Origin: CAWUJT01 sp963922715
GTDB lineage: Bacteria; Pseudomonadota; Alphaproteobacteria; Rhodobacterales; Rhodobacteraceae
NCBI GenBank assembly: GCA_963922715.1
Contig: CAWUJT010000014.1
Span: 1 to 27,488, forward strand
Direction of reading: 5' to 3'
DNA length: 27,488 nt
Shown: positions 1 to 7,257 of the stretch, piece after piece
Layout of the letters: each line of letters begins with the position of its first letter
How positions within the stretch are numbered: the first letter of the stretch is position 1
Translations under genes and position numbers: made by a program
Notes under the pieces: model-generated
The model's input: only the letters and a program-made list of their open reading frames with translations
Database searches by the model: none
Told to the model about the DNA's origin: nothing

Positions 1-55
1 GACTCCGTCAAGCGGAGGGGCAACTGCGGCTATACCAGAAGTTTGCAACAGAGCC
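1..55. mobile_element. Terminus of an IS6-family-like insertion sequence (rest lies outside the window)
   Basis: Read on the minus strand, bases 55 to 42 give GGCTCTGTTGCAAA, which matches the 14-bp terminal inverted repeat of IS6-family elements (IS6100 type; IS26 differs by one base). It sits exactly where the ttcA reading frame stops resembling TtcA, so the element appears to have inserted into the 3' part of that gene. Bases 1-41 would be element interior. No transposase sequence is visible, because only about 55 bases of the element are present. The call rests on the repeat and its position; the target-site duplication and other end cannot be seen. Confidence 0.65.
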
Positions 56-775
56 CGCCCAATCGTCCAGCATTGCCTTAATCGCTTGGCGTTGCAGCCC
101 GTCTTGTGACCCACACAGATTGCAGGGAATAACAGGATATCCCATGGCCTGGGTAAATTTGGCACAATCTATCTCTGCAATATGGGCCAAAGGGCGCAAC
201 ACATGCAGATCCCCCGCATCATTCAAAAGTTTTGGCGGCATTGTTGCCAGCTTGCCGCCATGGAAGAGGTTGAGAAAAAACGTTTCAAGAATGTCATCGC
301 GATGATGGCCAAGGGCAACCGCCGTGCATCCTTCTTCACGAGCAATGCGGTAAAGGTTGCCCCGCCGCAAACGCGAACAAAGCGCACAGTAGGTTTTGCC
401 ATGTGGAACTTTCTCTGTCACGATTGAATAGGTATCTTGATACTCAATGCGATGGGGCACACCCATATCAGATAAAAACCGTGGCAGAACGGTTGCGGGA
501 AAGCCGGGTTGGCCTTGGTCCAGGTTGCACGCCAGAAGGTCAACCGGCAAAAGCCCACGCCATTTTAACTCGGTCAGCACAGCCAGCAGCGTGTAGCTGT
601 CTTTGCCGCCGGACAAGCAAACCAGCCACCGCGCGCCAGGCGTCAACATGTTATAACGGTCAATCGCCTCACGGGTGTGCCGCACAAGCCGTTTGCGCAA
701 TTTTTTGAACTCAGACGACTTTGGTGCAGCCTTCAGAAGCGGGGGTAAATCTTCCCGATCTGGATCATCCAACAT
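8..775 (-). CDS. ttcA: tRNA 2-thiocytidine(32) synthetase TtcA, 3' end replaced by insertion sequence
   Basis: TtcA is a cytoplasmic Fe-S, ATP-dependent enzyme that thiolates cytidine 32 in tRNA. The PP-loop SGGKDS is at residues 55-60, and the two CxxC motifs that hold the cluster and catalytic cysteines are at C130/C133 (CALC) and C218/C221 (CNLC). The sequence follows the family up to AIKAMLDDW near residue 239. The last 15 or so residues (GSVANFWYSRSCPSA) are encoded by the insertion-sequence end and are not TtcA-like. Full-length relatives run roughly 280-310 residues, with a conserved ARPSHL-type C-terminal segment that is missing here. The gene may therefore be a pseudogene or make a chimeric, shortened enzyme. 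It lies 36 bases downstream of the DUF2125 gene on the same strand and is probably co-transcribed with it. Confidence 0.85.
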   Translation of the reverse strand: MLDDPDREDLPPLLKAAPKSSEFKKLRKRLVRHTREAIDRYNMLTPGARWLVCLSGGKDSYTLLAVLTELKWRGLLPVDLLACNLDQGQPGFPATVLPRFLSDMGVPHRIEYQDTYSIVTEKVPHGKTYCALCSRLRRGNLYRIAREEGCTAVALGHHRDDILETFFLNLFHGGKLATMPPKLLNDAGDLHVLRPLAHIAEIDCAKFTQAMGYPVIPCNLCGSQDGLQRQAIKAMLDDWAGSVANFWYSRSCPSA

Positions 776-811
776 GTATTGCGACCTACCGATAAAGCCT
801 CTGCCGTTTTT

Positions 812-2308
812 TCAAAAGGGGGAGGGCAACCCATTCACTAACACACTACCGTCTTCTGTAAGTTCAATTTCAGAGGTCAAATGATCTTCGCCTACAGGCG
901 TTGCAACCACACCCGACATCATTTTCGCCATTTGTGCTTGCGCCGCTGGCAAAACACCGATGGTAACCAATTTATCAATGAGGGTGAGGCCACCTTTGAG
1001 GTCAAAATTCAGTTTTCCAAAAGGTTGAGGAAACCCCAAACCCGACGCAGAGTCTTCGTTCTTGAAATCCACGTCGCCATTGCCTGTCAAAACAGCCCCT
1101 GCTGCTGACAGCAGGAGTTGGTTCAACGTCAAATTGTCTAACTCAAAAGGCATACGGTTGAAATTTTCAAACGCGCCTATGTCACCAGCCTCAACAAGGC
1201 TTTTGGCCGATCCGTCAATATCGAGCACAAAGTCCACAGGGTCCCGCCCGAGCGCCCCTAACGGATCGATAAGTGTCCAAACGCTTTCGGACGGCGCGAC
1301 ATCACGAAGCGCAAGTTTAAGCGCAAGAGGCTGAGACAGCTCTGACGCAAACAATGGGGCGGCAATCTCTGTTATGATTTCCGTTGCACTATACCCAAAA
1401 GGTATAGGGAATTGTGCCATCTGAAACGTTGTCTCAAATCCAAGAGACCCACCTTTGAAGGCAACCGCCTCTGGCGCGATATCAACGGCAAATGCGGATC
1501 GGTCCGTAGAACTGCGCGCGGTAGTTTGTTCGCCATTCCCAGAAACAGAAAAATTCGTCTCCGATTTATACGCGCTGTATCTGTGCTGCTGAGTTAGAGG
1601 ATATAGAAAACCATCTGTCGAACTCTCAGTGAAATTTCCAAGCACTGCACTCAAGGTTATGTCTTCAATATCAATCTCAAAAGTGAATTGCGTGTTTGAA
1701 GCGACCTCCGCGAAAGAAAAATCGACGGACATCGATGACATCTCACCCGTCGATGAATAATCCCAAGGCCCATTCAAACCAGCGGCAATTTGCACGAGCG
1801 ACGCCAGATCGTTCATAACAAAATCCGCATTGACGGAGCCTTCGTCTTCCGCGTGCGCAACGTTTATCGTTATCGTGTCAGCTGTATTTTGGTATTCGCG
1901 CGTGTCATCGCCCGAAACACGTCCTTGAAAATTCTCTAAGGTCATGGTGATCGGAATAACAAACGTATCATTTTCCGGTTCCATTCTTACCGAGAAAAGG
2001 ACTGTCATCTGTTCTGGTAAAATGTAGCTTACAGAATCATCGGTTTCTTCCCGCAAAGAAATTTCATCTAAGCTCGCAACGATAGAAACTTCACCTTCTT
2101 CGTTACTGTCAGTGTAGGTTTGCGTTACGCCATTCAAACGCAGTGTGCCATCGGCATAACTTTGAGAGGTCGCCGAAAGTTCAAAACCTTGAACGGCATA
2201 AAAAGCGACCCATTCCTGCCAAATCTCTTCAGCAGAGATTTGGGCCAGACTTGGTGTTGGCGACACGATAAAAATACATGCTGGAATAACGTTTCGAAGA
2301 ATCTGCAT
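812..2308 (-). CDS. DUF2125 domain-containing exported protein
   Basis: The 498-residue product begins with a hydrophobic signal peptide (MQILRNVIPACIFIVSPTPSLAQ), with probable cleavage after an A-x-A-like site near residue 22, so it should be periplasmic or envelope-associated. The body is rich in beta-strand-like, acidic, Thr/Ser-rich segments, and the C-terminal half (LPAAQAQMAKMMSGVV and following) resembles DUF2125 proteins, which are typical of Rhodobacterales and about this length. The molecular function of the family is unknown. The start has a Shine-Dalgarno-like AGGATATC a few bases upstream. It is divergent from the SDR gene across a 91-base gap and upstream of ttcA. The family name rests on recognised overall character, not on a search. 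Confidence 0.7.
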   Translation of the reverse strand: MQILRNVIPACIFIVSPTPSLAQISAEEIWQEWVAFYAVQGFELSATSQSYADGTLRLNGVTQTYTDSNEEGEVSIVASLDEISLREETDDSVSYILPEQMTVLFSVRMEPENDTFVIPITMTLENFQGRVSGDDTREYQNTADTITINVAHAEDEGSVNADFVMNDLASLVQIAAGLNGPWDYSSTGEMSSMSVDFSFAEVASNTQFTFEIDIEDITLSAVLGNFTESSTDGFLYPLTQQHRYSAYKSETNFSVSGNGEQTTARSSTDRSAFAVDIAPEAVAFKGGSLGFETTFQMAQFPIPFGYSATEIITEIAAPLFASELSQPLALKLALRDVAPSESVWTLIDPLGALGRDPVDFVLDIDGSAKSLVEAGDIGAFENFNRMPFELDNLTLNQLLLSAAGAVLTGNGDVDFKNEDSASGLGFPQPFGKLNFDLKGGLTLIDKLVTIGVLPAAQAQMAKMMSGVVATPVGEDHLTSEIELTEDGSVLVNGLPSPF

Positions 2309-2399
2309 TGAGATATCCTAATGATTGGTTGCGTTATTCCATCATCTGCGCAAGGATAACAGCGGTCAAGATTGGAATGCCTATTCAGAGGATATTTAC

Positions 2400-3152
2400 A
2401 TGAATTTGAAGGACGCTGGTGTGATCATCACCGGAGCATCACGCGGGATCGGTGCAGAAGCGGCCAAAGCCTTTGCCGCAGAAGGGGCACAAGTCGCCCT
2501 TTTGGCGCGCAACAGCGAGGCTATCGCTGATTTGGCCGGTGAGATTGGCGCGAAGGCTTTGGCCATTCCTTGTGACGTGTCCCGCTACTGGGAGGTTGAG
2601 GCCGCTGTGACCGCTGCGCAAAAGGCGTTTGGCCGTCTCGATGTTTTGATTGGCAATGCTGGTGTGATCGAACCCATCGCCCCCCTTGCCGAAGCAGACC
2701 CAGACGCCTGGGGCCATGTGATCGATATCAACCTCAAAGGTATATTCTATGGCATGCGCGCCACATTGCCGATCATGCTGTCCCAGGGTGGGGGTACACT
2801 CATCACCATAAGCTCCGGCGCGGCCTATAACGCATTGGAAGGGTGGAGCCATTATTGCACCGCCAAAGCCGGTGCCTTGATGCTGACGCAGTCGGTGCAT
2901 CGCGAATATGGGCAACGTGGCATACGCATGTTGGGGCTTTCGCCGGGTACCGTGGCCACCCAAATGCAGCGCGAAATCAAGGCCAGCGGGATCAATCCTG
3001 TGGCACAACTGAATTGGGAGGACCACATTCCCCCTGAATGGCCCGCAAAGACACTGGTATGGATGTGTGGACCAGAGGCGGACCCATGGCTTGGGCGTGA
3101 TGTGAAACTGCGGGAAGAAGAGGTGCGGCGCGCCGTTGGATTGATCGCGTGA
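2400..3152 (+). CDS. SDR family NAD(P)-dependent oxidoreductase
   Basis: This is a classical short-chain dehydrogenase/reductase of 250 residues. It has the nucleotide-binding TGASRGIG at 11-18, NAG at 86-88, the structural Asn at 111, and the catalytic Ser139, Tyr152 and Lys156 (Y-x-x-x-K as YCTAK). I chose the ATG at 2400 because AGAGGA lies just upstream and the SDR fold starts immediately; the open frame extends upstream to 2325 but that part is not SDR-like. The substrate cannot be read from sequence. The stop codon overlaps the GTG start of the next gene (GTGA), so this and the crotonase are translationally coupled and probably act in one acyl-CoA or related pathway. Confidence 0.85.
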   Translation: MNLKDAGVIITGASRGIGAEAAKAFAAEGAQVALLARNSEAIADLAGEIGAKALAIPCDVSRYWEVEAAVTAAQKAFGRLDVLIGNAGVIEPIAPLAEADPDAWGHVIDINLKGIFYGMRATLPIMLSQGGGTLITISSGAAYNALEGWSHYCTAKAGALMLTQSVHREYGQRGIRMLGLSPGTVATQMQREIKASGINPVAQLNWEDHIPPEWPAKTLVWMCGPEADPWLGRDVKLREEEVRRAVGLIA

Positions 3153-3769
3153 TTGATCTGGAGGCCGCCCCTGGCTGCCAAATTCTGCGGATCAACCGAC
3201 CGGACAAGGCCAACGCCCTGACAGCTGGCATGCTTGATGCGCTGATCGCGCACCTTGAGGCCGTTCCGGAGGATGTGCCTGTTTTGATCTTAACCGGCGC
3301 AGGCGATAAAGTGTTTTCTTCAGGTGCGGATTTGGAAGAAGCTAAAAAGGGGCTTACAACCTCGCCCCTGTGGGAAAGGCTTTCAGCGAAGATTGCGGCC
3401 ATGCCTTGTCTGACGATTGCCGCTTTGAATGGGACCTTAGCAGGCGGGGCCTTTGGCATGGTGCTGGCTTGCGATATGCGCATCGCTATACCAGGCGCGA
3501 AATTTTTCCACCCTGTCGCTCGGCTGGGATTTTTCCCGCAACCCTCCGATCCAAAGCGTTTGTGCGCCCTGATTGGTCCGGCCCGCACCAAGGCGCTTTT
3601 GGTGGCAGGCGAAAAGATTGAGGCCGAAACAGCGCATCTATGGGGCTTGATTGATTATATCGACCGCGCGCCCCTCAAGGCCGCTTTGACACGGGCGATG
3701 GATCTGAAAGCCGCTGACCCGCGGCATTTGGCTCGGATCAAGGCGATGTGTCATCAGGCGTCAGGCTAA
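3149..3769 (+). CDS. Enoyl-CoA hydratase/isomerase (crotonase) family protein, short and atypical
   Basis: This 206-residue crotonase-fold protein starts at a GTG that overlaps the SDR stop. The two oxyanion-hole stretches are recognisable: SSGADL (about 57-62) and NGTLAGGAFGMVLACD (about 94-109). Typical hydratases are 255-260 residues, so the C-terminal trimerisation helices seem shortened. The two catalytic glutamates of hydratases (in GGGCEL and QPE of the mitochondrial enzyme) align by eye with Gly in GAFGM and Val in HPVARLG, so ordinary hydration is unlikely. It may be an isomerase, hydrolase or other crotonase-superfamily activity. Its 3' end overlaps the convergent dehydratase gene by 32 bases. 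Confidence 0.78.
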   Translation: MIDLEAAPGCQILRINRPDKANALTAGMLDALIAHLEAVPEDVPVLILTGAGDKVFSSGADLEEAKKGLTTSPLWERLSAKIAAMPCLTIAALNGTLAGGAFGMVLACDMRIAIPGAKFFHPVARLGFFPQPSDPKRLCALIGPARTKALLVAGEKIEAETAHLWGLIDYIDRAPLKAALTRAMDLKAADPRHLARIKAMCHQASG

Positions 3770-4754
3770 TCCCCCCGGCCTGAAGCGCGTTTTGAAACAT
3801 CGCGCGATCAACATTACCTCCCGACGCCACAACAATGACATCCGTTCTAGAAATCTCCTCTGGCCGGAACAAAGCCGCGGCGAGCGCAATAGCCCCGCCA
3901 GGCTCCAACACAATCTTCAACCTCTCCCATGCGACAGCCATGGCCTGCAGACATGCCGCATCTGACATCACAATCCCAGGACCACACAGACGTTTGAGAA
4001 TCGGAAAGGTCAGCTCCCCTGGCATTGGTGTGAGAATGGCATCGCAAATCGAGCCAGAAGTCTTTATGTTCTTTTCACGCCGCCCACTTTGTAAACTGCG
4101 CGTCACATCATCAAAGCCCTCAGGTTCCACAGGCCGCACCACCAATTCGGGGGCTTTTGCCTCTAGCGCTAGGGCAATACCTGCAGTCAAGCCACCGCCG
4201 CCACAGCAGACCAGAACTTCGGAGGCATCTATACCCAACTCTGCGGCTTGTTGGGCAATTTCCAGTCCAGTGGTCGCTTGCCCCGCAATCACACGCGGGT
4301 CATCAAAAGGTTTGATGAGCGAGAGCGGACGTTTTGTGAGGATACGTGCCGCAACCTCTTCCCGCGTCTCAAGGACGCGGTCATAAAACACCACCTCCGC
4401 CCCCAGGGCTTTGGTGTTGGAAATTTTGATCTGTGGCGCATCTGCGGGCATAACGATCACTGCGGGCACCCTATGTTGGCGTGCAGCAAGGGCAACACCT
4501 TGGGCATGATTGCCCGAGGAAAAGGCCAACACCCCGTTCTTGCGGGCGCTCTGAGACAAAGATGACACCGCATTATAAGCGCCACGGTACTTGAAGCTTC
4601 CTGTATGCTGCAAAGCTTCAATCTTTACGAACACACGCCGCCCAGCAACGTCATCCAGAATGGGAGAATTGAAAAGCGGTGTTTTACGCACATGCCCACT
4701 TAGACGTTTTGCCGCCTCGGTAATCATGGTGATATCTGGTATCTCATCTCTCAT
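3738..4754 (-). CDS. Threonine/serine dehydratase-like PLP enzyme (fold type II)
   Basis: This pyridoxal-phosphate enzyme belongs to the serine/threonine ammonia-lyase and serine racemase group. The Schiff-base lysine is in GSFKYRGA (Lys55 from this start), and the phosphate-binding glycine run is CCGGGGLTAG. A C-terminal SGGN motif is also present. It is about 338 residues long with no ACT domain, so it resembles catabolic or racemase-type members rather than feedback-inhibited biosynthetic IlvA. I prefer the start at MRDEIP because its ATG overlaps the hydrolase stop (ATGA); an in-frame ATG five codons upstream (4769) is also possible. It is the last gene of the HAD / hydrolase / dehydratase operon. 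The exact substrate (Thr, Ser or a hydroxyaspartate) is not decided by sequence reading. Confidence 0.82.
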   Translation of the reverse strand: MRDEIPDITMITEAAKRLSGHVRKTPLFNSPILDDVAGRRVFVKIEALQHTGSFKYRGAYNAVSSLSQSARKNGVLAFSSGNHAQGVALAARQHRVPAVIVMPADAPQIKISNTKALGAEVVFYDRVLETREEVAARILTKRPLSLIKPFDDPRVIAGQATTGLEIAQQAAELGIDASEVLVCCGGGGLTAGIALALEAKAPELVVRPVEPEGFDDVTRSLQSGRREKNIKTSGSICDAILTPMPGELTFPILKRLCGPGIVMSDAACLQAMAVAWERLKIVLEPGGAIALAAALFRPEEISRTDVIVVASGGNVDRAMFQNALQAGGISLTPDDTSP

Positions 4755-5584
4755 AACACGCTGAGCCATTCATTGAGCACATCAAGACTTTCAGGCTCAT
4801 CCAGAAACGGCACATGGCCGCGCTTGGGAACCTCTGTAAAGATCATCTCTGGATGACGGCGGCACATCTTAACCGCTGTCTCAGCCGTCAGCAAATTAGA
4901 ATTCGCCCCGCGGATCAAAGCCGTGGGTATGCCGCGCATCGCATCAAACAGTGGCCAAAGATCGGGCTGGTCTTGGGCCGCAGCAAACAAAACCGCGTCC
5001 CGCAACTTCGGGTCGTAATTGATGTCCAAGCCGTCTTCGCGCATAACATAGTGCTTTTCCACCTCTTCGCGCCACCGGCTTTCAGGCACGTCTTCAAAGC
5101 CCTGCATCAGGCTTGCGCGCATCTTTGCGGCCTCTTCATAGGTTTTCTGTTGTGGCGGCTTACCAACATACGCCTTTATGACCTCAAGACCCGCAGCGGC
5201 GATCTCAGGGCCAATATCATTCAAACAAACGCCCAAGAGTTTATCGGGAACGGTCGCCGCCAGCGCCATCGCAATCAGCCCGCCACGGGATGTGCCCAGG
5301 ATCGCCACTTGCGACAAGTCCAAATATGTCAGCAACTCCAACACATCGCGGGCCTCAACAGGAATGGAATAGCTCTGCCAATCTTTGGCCCAGTCCGAGG
5401 CCCCGCGCCCGCGATAATCCAGCGCGATCAAACGATACCCATCAAGGTAAGGGGCCACATAGGAAAAATCACTCGAATTGCGGGTCAATCCCGACAGGCA
5501 CAGGATCGGCAGCCCATCGCCGCCGCTATCGCTGTAGGCCAGGGAAAGCCCGTCCGATGTAGCGAAGCGCGCAAGCTCAGACAT
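4751..5584 (-). CDS. Alpha/beta fold hydrolase
   Basis: This is a 277-residue alpha/beta hydrolase. It has the strand-nucleophile elbow GTSRGG (Ser99), an oxyanion-region LSGLTRNSSDF, the DYRGRGASD loop, and a C-terminal catalytic His in RGHVPF near 257. In close relatives the acid is often Asp in a segment like NSDLL; here the matching segment reads RGANSNLLTAE with Asn, so either another acid serves or activity is altered. No signal peptide, so cytoplasmic. Its ATG overlaps the end of the haloacid dehalogenase gene by 8 bases, and its stop overlaps the dehydratase start, giving a tightly coupled three-gene operon. The substrate (ester, lactone or amide) is unknown. Confidence 0.83.
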   Translation of the reverse strand: MSELARFATSDGLSLAYSDSGGDGLPILCLSGLTRNSSDFSYVAPYLDGYRLIALDYRGRGASDWAKDWQSYSIPVEARDVLELLTYLDLSQVAILGTSRGGLIAMALAATVPDKLLGVCLNDIGPEIAAAGLEVIKAYVGKPPQQKTYEEAAKMRASLMQGFEDVPESRWREEVEKHYVMREDGLDINYDPKLRDAVLFAAAQDQPDLWPLFDAMRGIPTALIRGANSNLLTAETAVKMCRRHPEMIFTEVPKRGHVPFLDEPESLDVLNEWLSVL

Positions 5585-6266
5585 TGGTGATCAGTGCCGG
5601 AATTTGTTCGAGACTTTCAAAGATATGGGTCGGTGTGTTGGGCAGCTTTTCAACCGGCAGTCCAGTACGATTCACCCAGGCTGTCACGAAGCCATATCCA
5701 GTGGCTGCGGCCGCGTCCCAACCATTAGAAGAGACGAAAAACACCTCCTCTTTCGCTGTGCCAAAGGTTTGTCCAACCAGATCGTAAACCCGTGTATCAG
5801 GCTTGAAAACGCCAACGGTTTCTACCGACAGAATATGATCGAGGTGGCGCCCAATCCCGGCTGATCGGACAGCGCCCGCCAACATATCCGGTGCGCCATT
5901 TGATAAAATCCCTGTCGCCAAACCCTTGCTTTTCAAAGTTCTCAGAACCCCTGGAACTTCTGGAAAAGCCGCCAAATCCCAATAAAGCCGCATCAAGCGC
6001 TCTCGCAGCGCTTGATGCGCGGCAAGGTTCATGCTTTCTAATGTCCAATCCAAGGCATCGCCTGTCACCTGCCAAAAGTCGGTATGGGGGCCGGTGATCG
6101 CCCGCAGCCAAGTATACTCAAGCTGTTTGCGCCGCCACGTGTCCGCCAGCTCTGGCCAGGTGTCCGCAATCGGGGCAAACGCAGCCTCTTTCGCCGCTTC
6201 ACGGGCTGCGGCTTGCACATCGAAGAGTGTTCCATAGGCATCGAATATACATGTTGTGATTGCCAT
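5577..6266 (-). CDS. Haloacid dehalogenase, type II (L-2-haloacid dehalogenase-like)
   Basis: HAD-superfamily hydrolase of 229 residues, the usual size for L-2-haloacid dehalogenases. The nucleophile is Asp9 in FDAYGTLFD, with Thr13 next to it. The later motifs are LSNG, FKPD with a following VYDL, and SSNGWD. These correspond to the Ser, Lys, Tyr, Ser, Asn and Asp set known for type II dehalogenases, so hydrolytic dehalogenation of 2-haloalkanoic acids is a reasonable prediction, although related phosphatases exist. I chose the ATG at 6266 because GGAGGAAAG sits directly upstream and the HAD fold begins at once; the frame stays open to 6434. It is the first gene of the operon and divergent from the VOC gene. 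Confidence 0.83.
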   Translation of the reverse strand: MAITTCIFDAYGTLFDVQAAAREAAKEAAFAPIADTWPELADTWRRKQLEYTWLRAITGPHTDFWQVTGDALDWTLESMNLAAHQALRERLMRLYWDLAAFPEVPGVLRTLKSKGLATGILSNGAPDMLAGAVRSAGIGRHLDHILSVETVGVFKPDTRVYDLVGQTFGTAKEEVFFVSSNGWDAAAATGYGFVTAWVNRTGLPVEKLPNTPTHIFESLEQIPALITNV

Positions 6267-6366
6267 CTTTCCTCCCACATGTGGTTTGTAGCATGCCTGG
6301 CTCTGAAACTGCACACAAGTGAGAGAAACTATGATATGCCGGAAACAGCAATAGGGGGAGATAGAT

Positions 6367-6744
6367 ATGTCAAAGGTACATGGAACAATCCATTGGAATG
6401 AATTGATGACCCGTGATGTAGCGGCGGCGCGCAACTATTATGAAAACGTTGCGGGCTGGTCTTTCAGCACCATGCCGATGGAAGAGGGCGACTATCACAT
6501 CGCGAAAATTGGTGAGACCATGATCGCCGGCATGATGGATATGAGTACAATGCCCGGTATGGAGAACCTAGCGCCGCATTGGTTTATGTACGTCGCTGTC
6601 GATGATGTAGACGCTTCTGTCACCCAAACCCGTGATTTGGGTGGGCAAATCATGCGCGATCCGTTTGATGTGCCAGGGATCGGGCGTATTGCGATTATCA
6701 CCGATCCTTCTGGGGCGGCGCTTGGGATTATGACACCTTCTTAG
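6367..6744 (+). CDS. VOC (glyoxalase/bleomycin resistance) family protein
   Basis: The 125-residue product has the beta-alpha-beta-beta-beta halves of the vicinal-oxygen-chelate fold. It opens with GTIHWNELMTRDVAAARNYY, followed in the second half by FMYVAVDDVDASV and DPSGAALGIM. Such proteins bind a metal or small molecule and include glyoxalases, dioxygenases and antibiotic-binding proteins; the specific role is not evident. A strong purine-rich ribosome-binding site (GGGGGAG) precedes the ATG. The gene is divergent from the HAD operon, with a shared 100-base promoter region, and its end overlaps the convergent irr gene by 17 bases. Confidence 0.82.
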   Translation: MSKVHGTIHWNELMTRDVAAARNYYENVAGWSFSTMPMEEGDYHIAKIGETMIAGMMDMSTMPGMENLAPHWFMYVAVDDVDASVTQTRDLGGQIMRDPFDVPGIGRIAIITDPSGAALGIMTPS

Positions 6745-7153
6745 GTTTAAGACGGATCACCACATCAACTTTGGATATTTCAGTGCCCGCGGGCGGTTCT
6801 GGCAATCGATCAATGACCAAGGCATCCATGGGCGCATCACTCAGGCGATTTTCCGCCTCCCAAAAGAAATGCGGGTGGCTATCGGTGCGGGTGTCGAAAT
6901 AGCTCCGTGCACTCTCAATTTTAATTTCCTGCAAAAGATTCGCCTGTGTAAAGGTCTTGAGCGTATTGTAGACCGTCGCCAAAGAGATCCGTTCACCGGT
7001 TTTCAAAGCTGCCGCATGGAGCCATTCAGCCGTTACATGCCGGTCTTGGCCATCGCCCACAAGAAGCTGCGCCAGATGTAGCCTTTGCCGCGTTGGCCGC
7101 ACATGTGCCGAGGCCAGCCATTCTATTGCATGTTGTGAGATTTTTCCGGTCAT
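6728..7153 (-). CDS. irr: Irr-like iron-responsive Fur-family transcriptional regulator
   Basis: This 141-residue Fur-superfamily repressor has a winged-helix N-terminal half (VRPTRQRLHLAQLL, then ISLATVYNTLKTF as recognition helix). The middle carries SHPHFFWEAENRLSD, the His-rich segment of the Irr branch, and the C-terminus ends in KVDVVIRLKPKK. Irr controls haem and iron genes according to haem status in alphaproteobacteria. The N-terminal haem-regulatory GCPWHD-type motif of Bradyrhizobium Irr is absent, as in many other Irr proteins. Placement divergent from fabA is the usual Rhodobacterales arrangement and supports Irr over Fur, Zur or PerR. An imperfect dyad just upstream of its start may be its control site. 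Confidence 0.78.
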   Translation of the reverse strand: MTGKISQHAIEWLASAHVRPTRQRLHLAQLLVGDGQDRHVTAEWLHAAALKTGERISLATVYNTLKTFTQANLLQEIKIESARSYFDTRTDSHPHFFWEAENRLSDAPMDALVIDRLPEPPAGTEISKVDVVIRLKPKKVS

Positions 7154-7166
7154 AGCCTCTTATAAG

Positions 7167-7197
7167 GGGAAAAAGATCACATATTCAATCTTTTCCC
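7167..7197. promoter_or_regulatory. Imperfect inverted repeat between irr and fabA
   Basis: GGGAAAAAGAT (7167-7177) and ATCTTTTCCC (7188-7197) are complementary apart from one extra A, separated by about 10 bases. The dyad lies 14 bases upstream of the irr start in the 104-base divergent region. It may be an operator for irr or for fabA. It does not match the known Irr box consensus, so the bound protein is unknown. Confidence 0.35.
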
Positions 7198-7257
7198 TGT
7201 GCTTGCAGGTCCAGACGTTCAAATGCTAGACCACCCCGACACGATAAGGAACCCTAT

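Noticed and set aside
2325..2399. N-terminal extension of the SDR frame (25 residues from 2325)
   Set aside because: The ATG at 2400 has an AGAGGA site just upstream and begins directly with the SDR beta-strand; the extension has no SDR character.
3370..3621. Short overlapping frame inside the crotonase gene, and similar antisense frames throughout
   Set aside because: These are shadows of real genes with no recognisable domain, ribosome-binding site or independent context.
6267..6434. N-terminal extension of the haloacid dehalogenase frame
   Set aside because: The ATG at 6266 is preceded by GGAGGAAAG and starts the HAD fold at once; the upstream part overlaps the divergent VOC promoter and gene.
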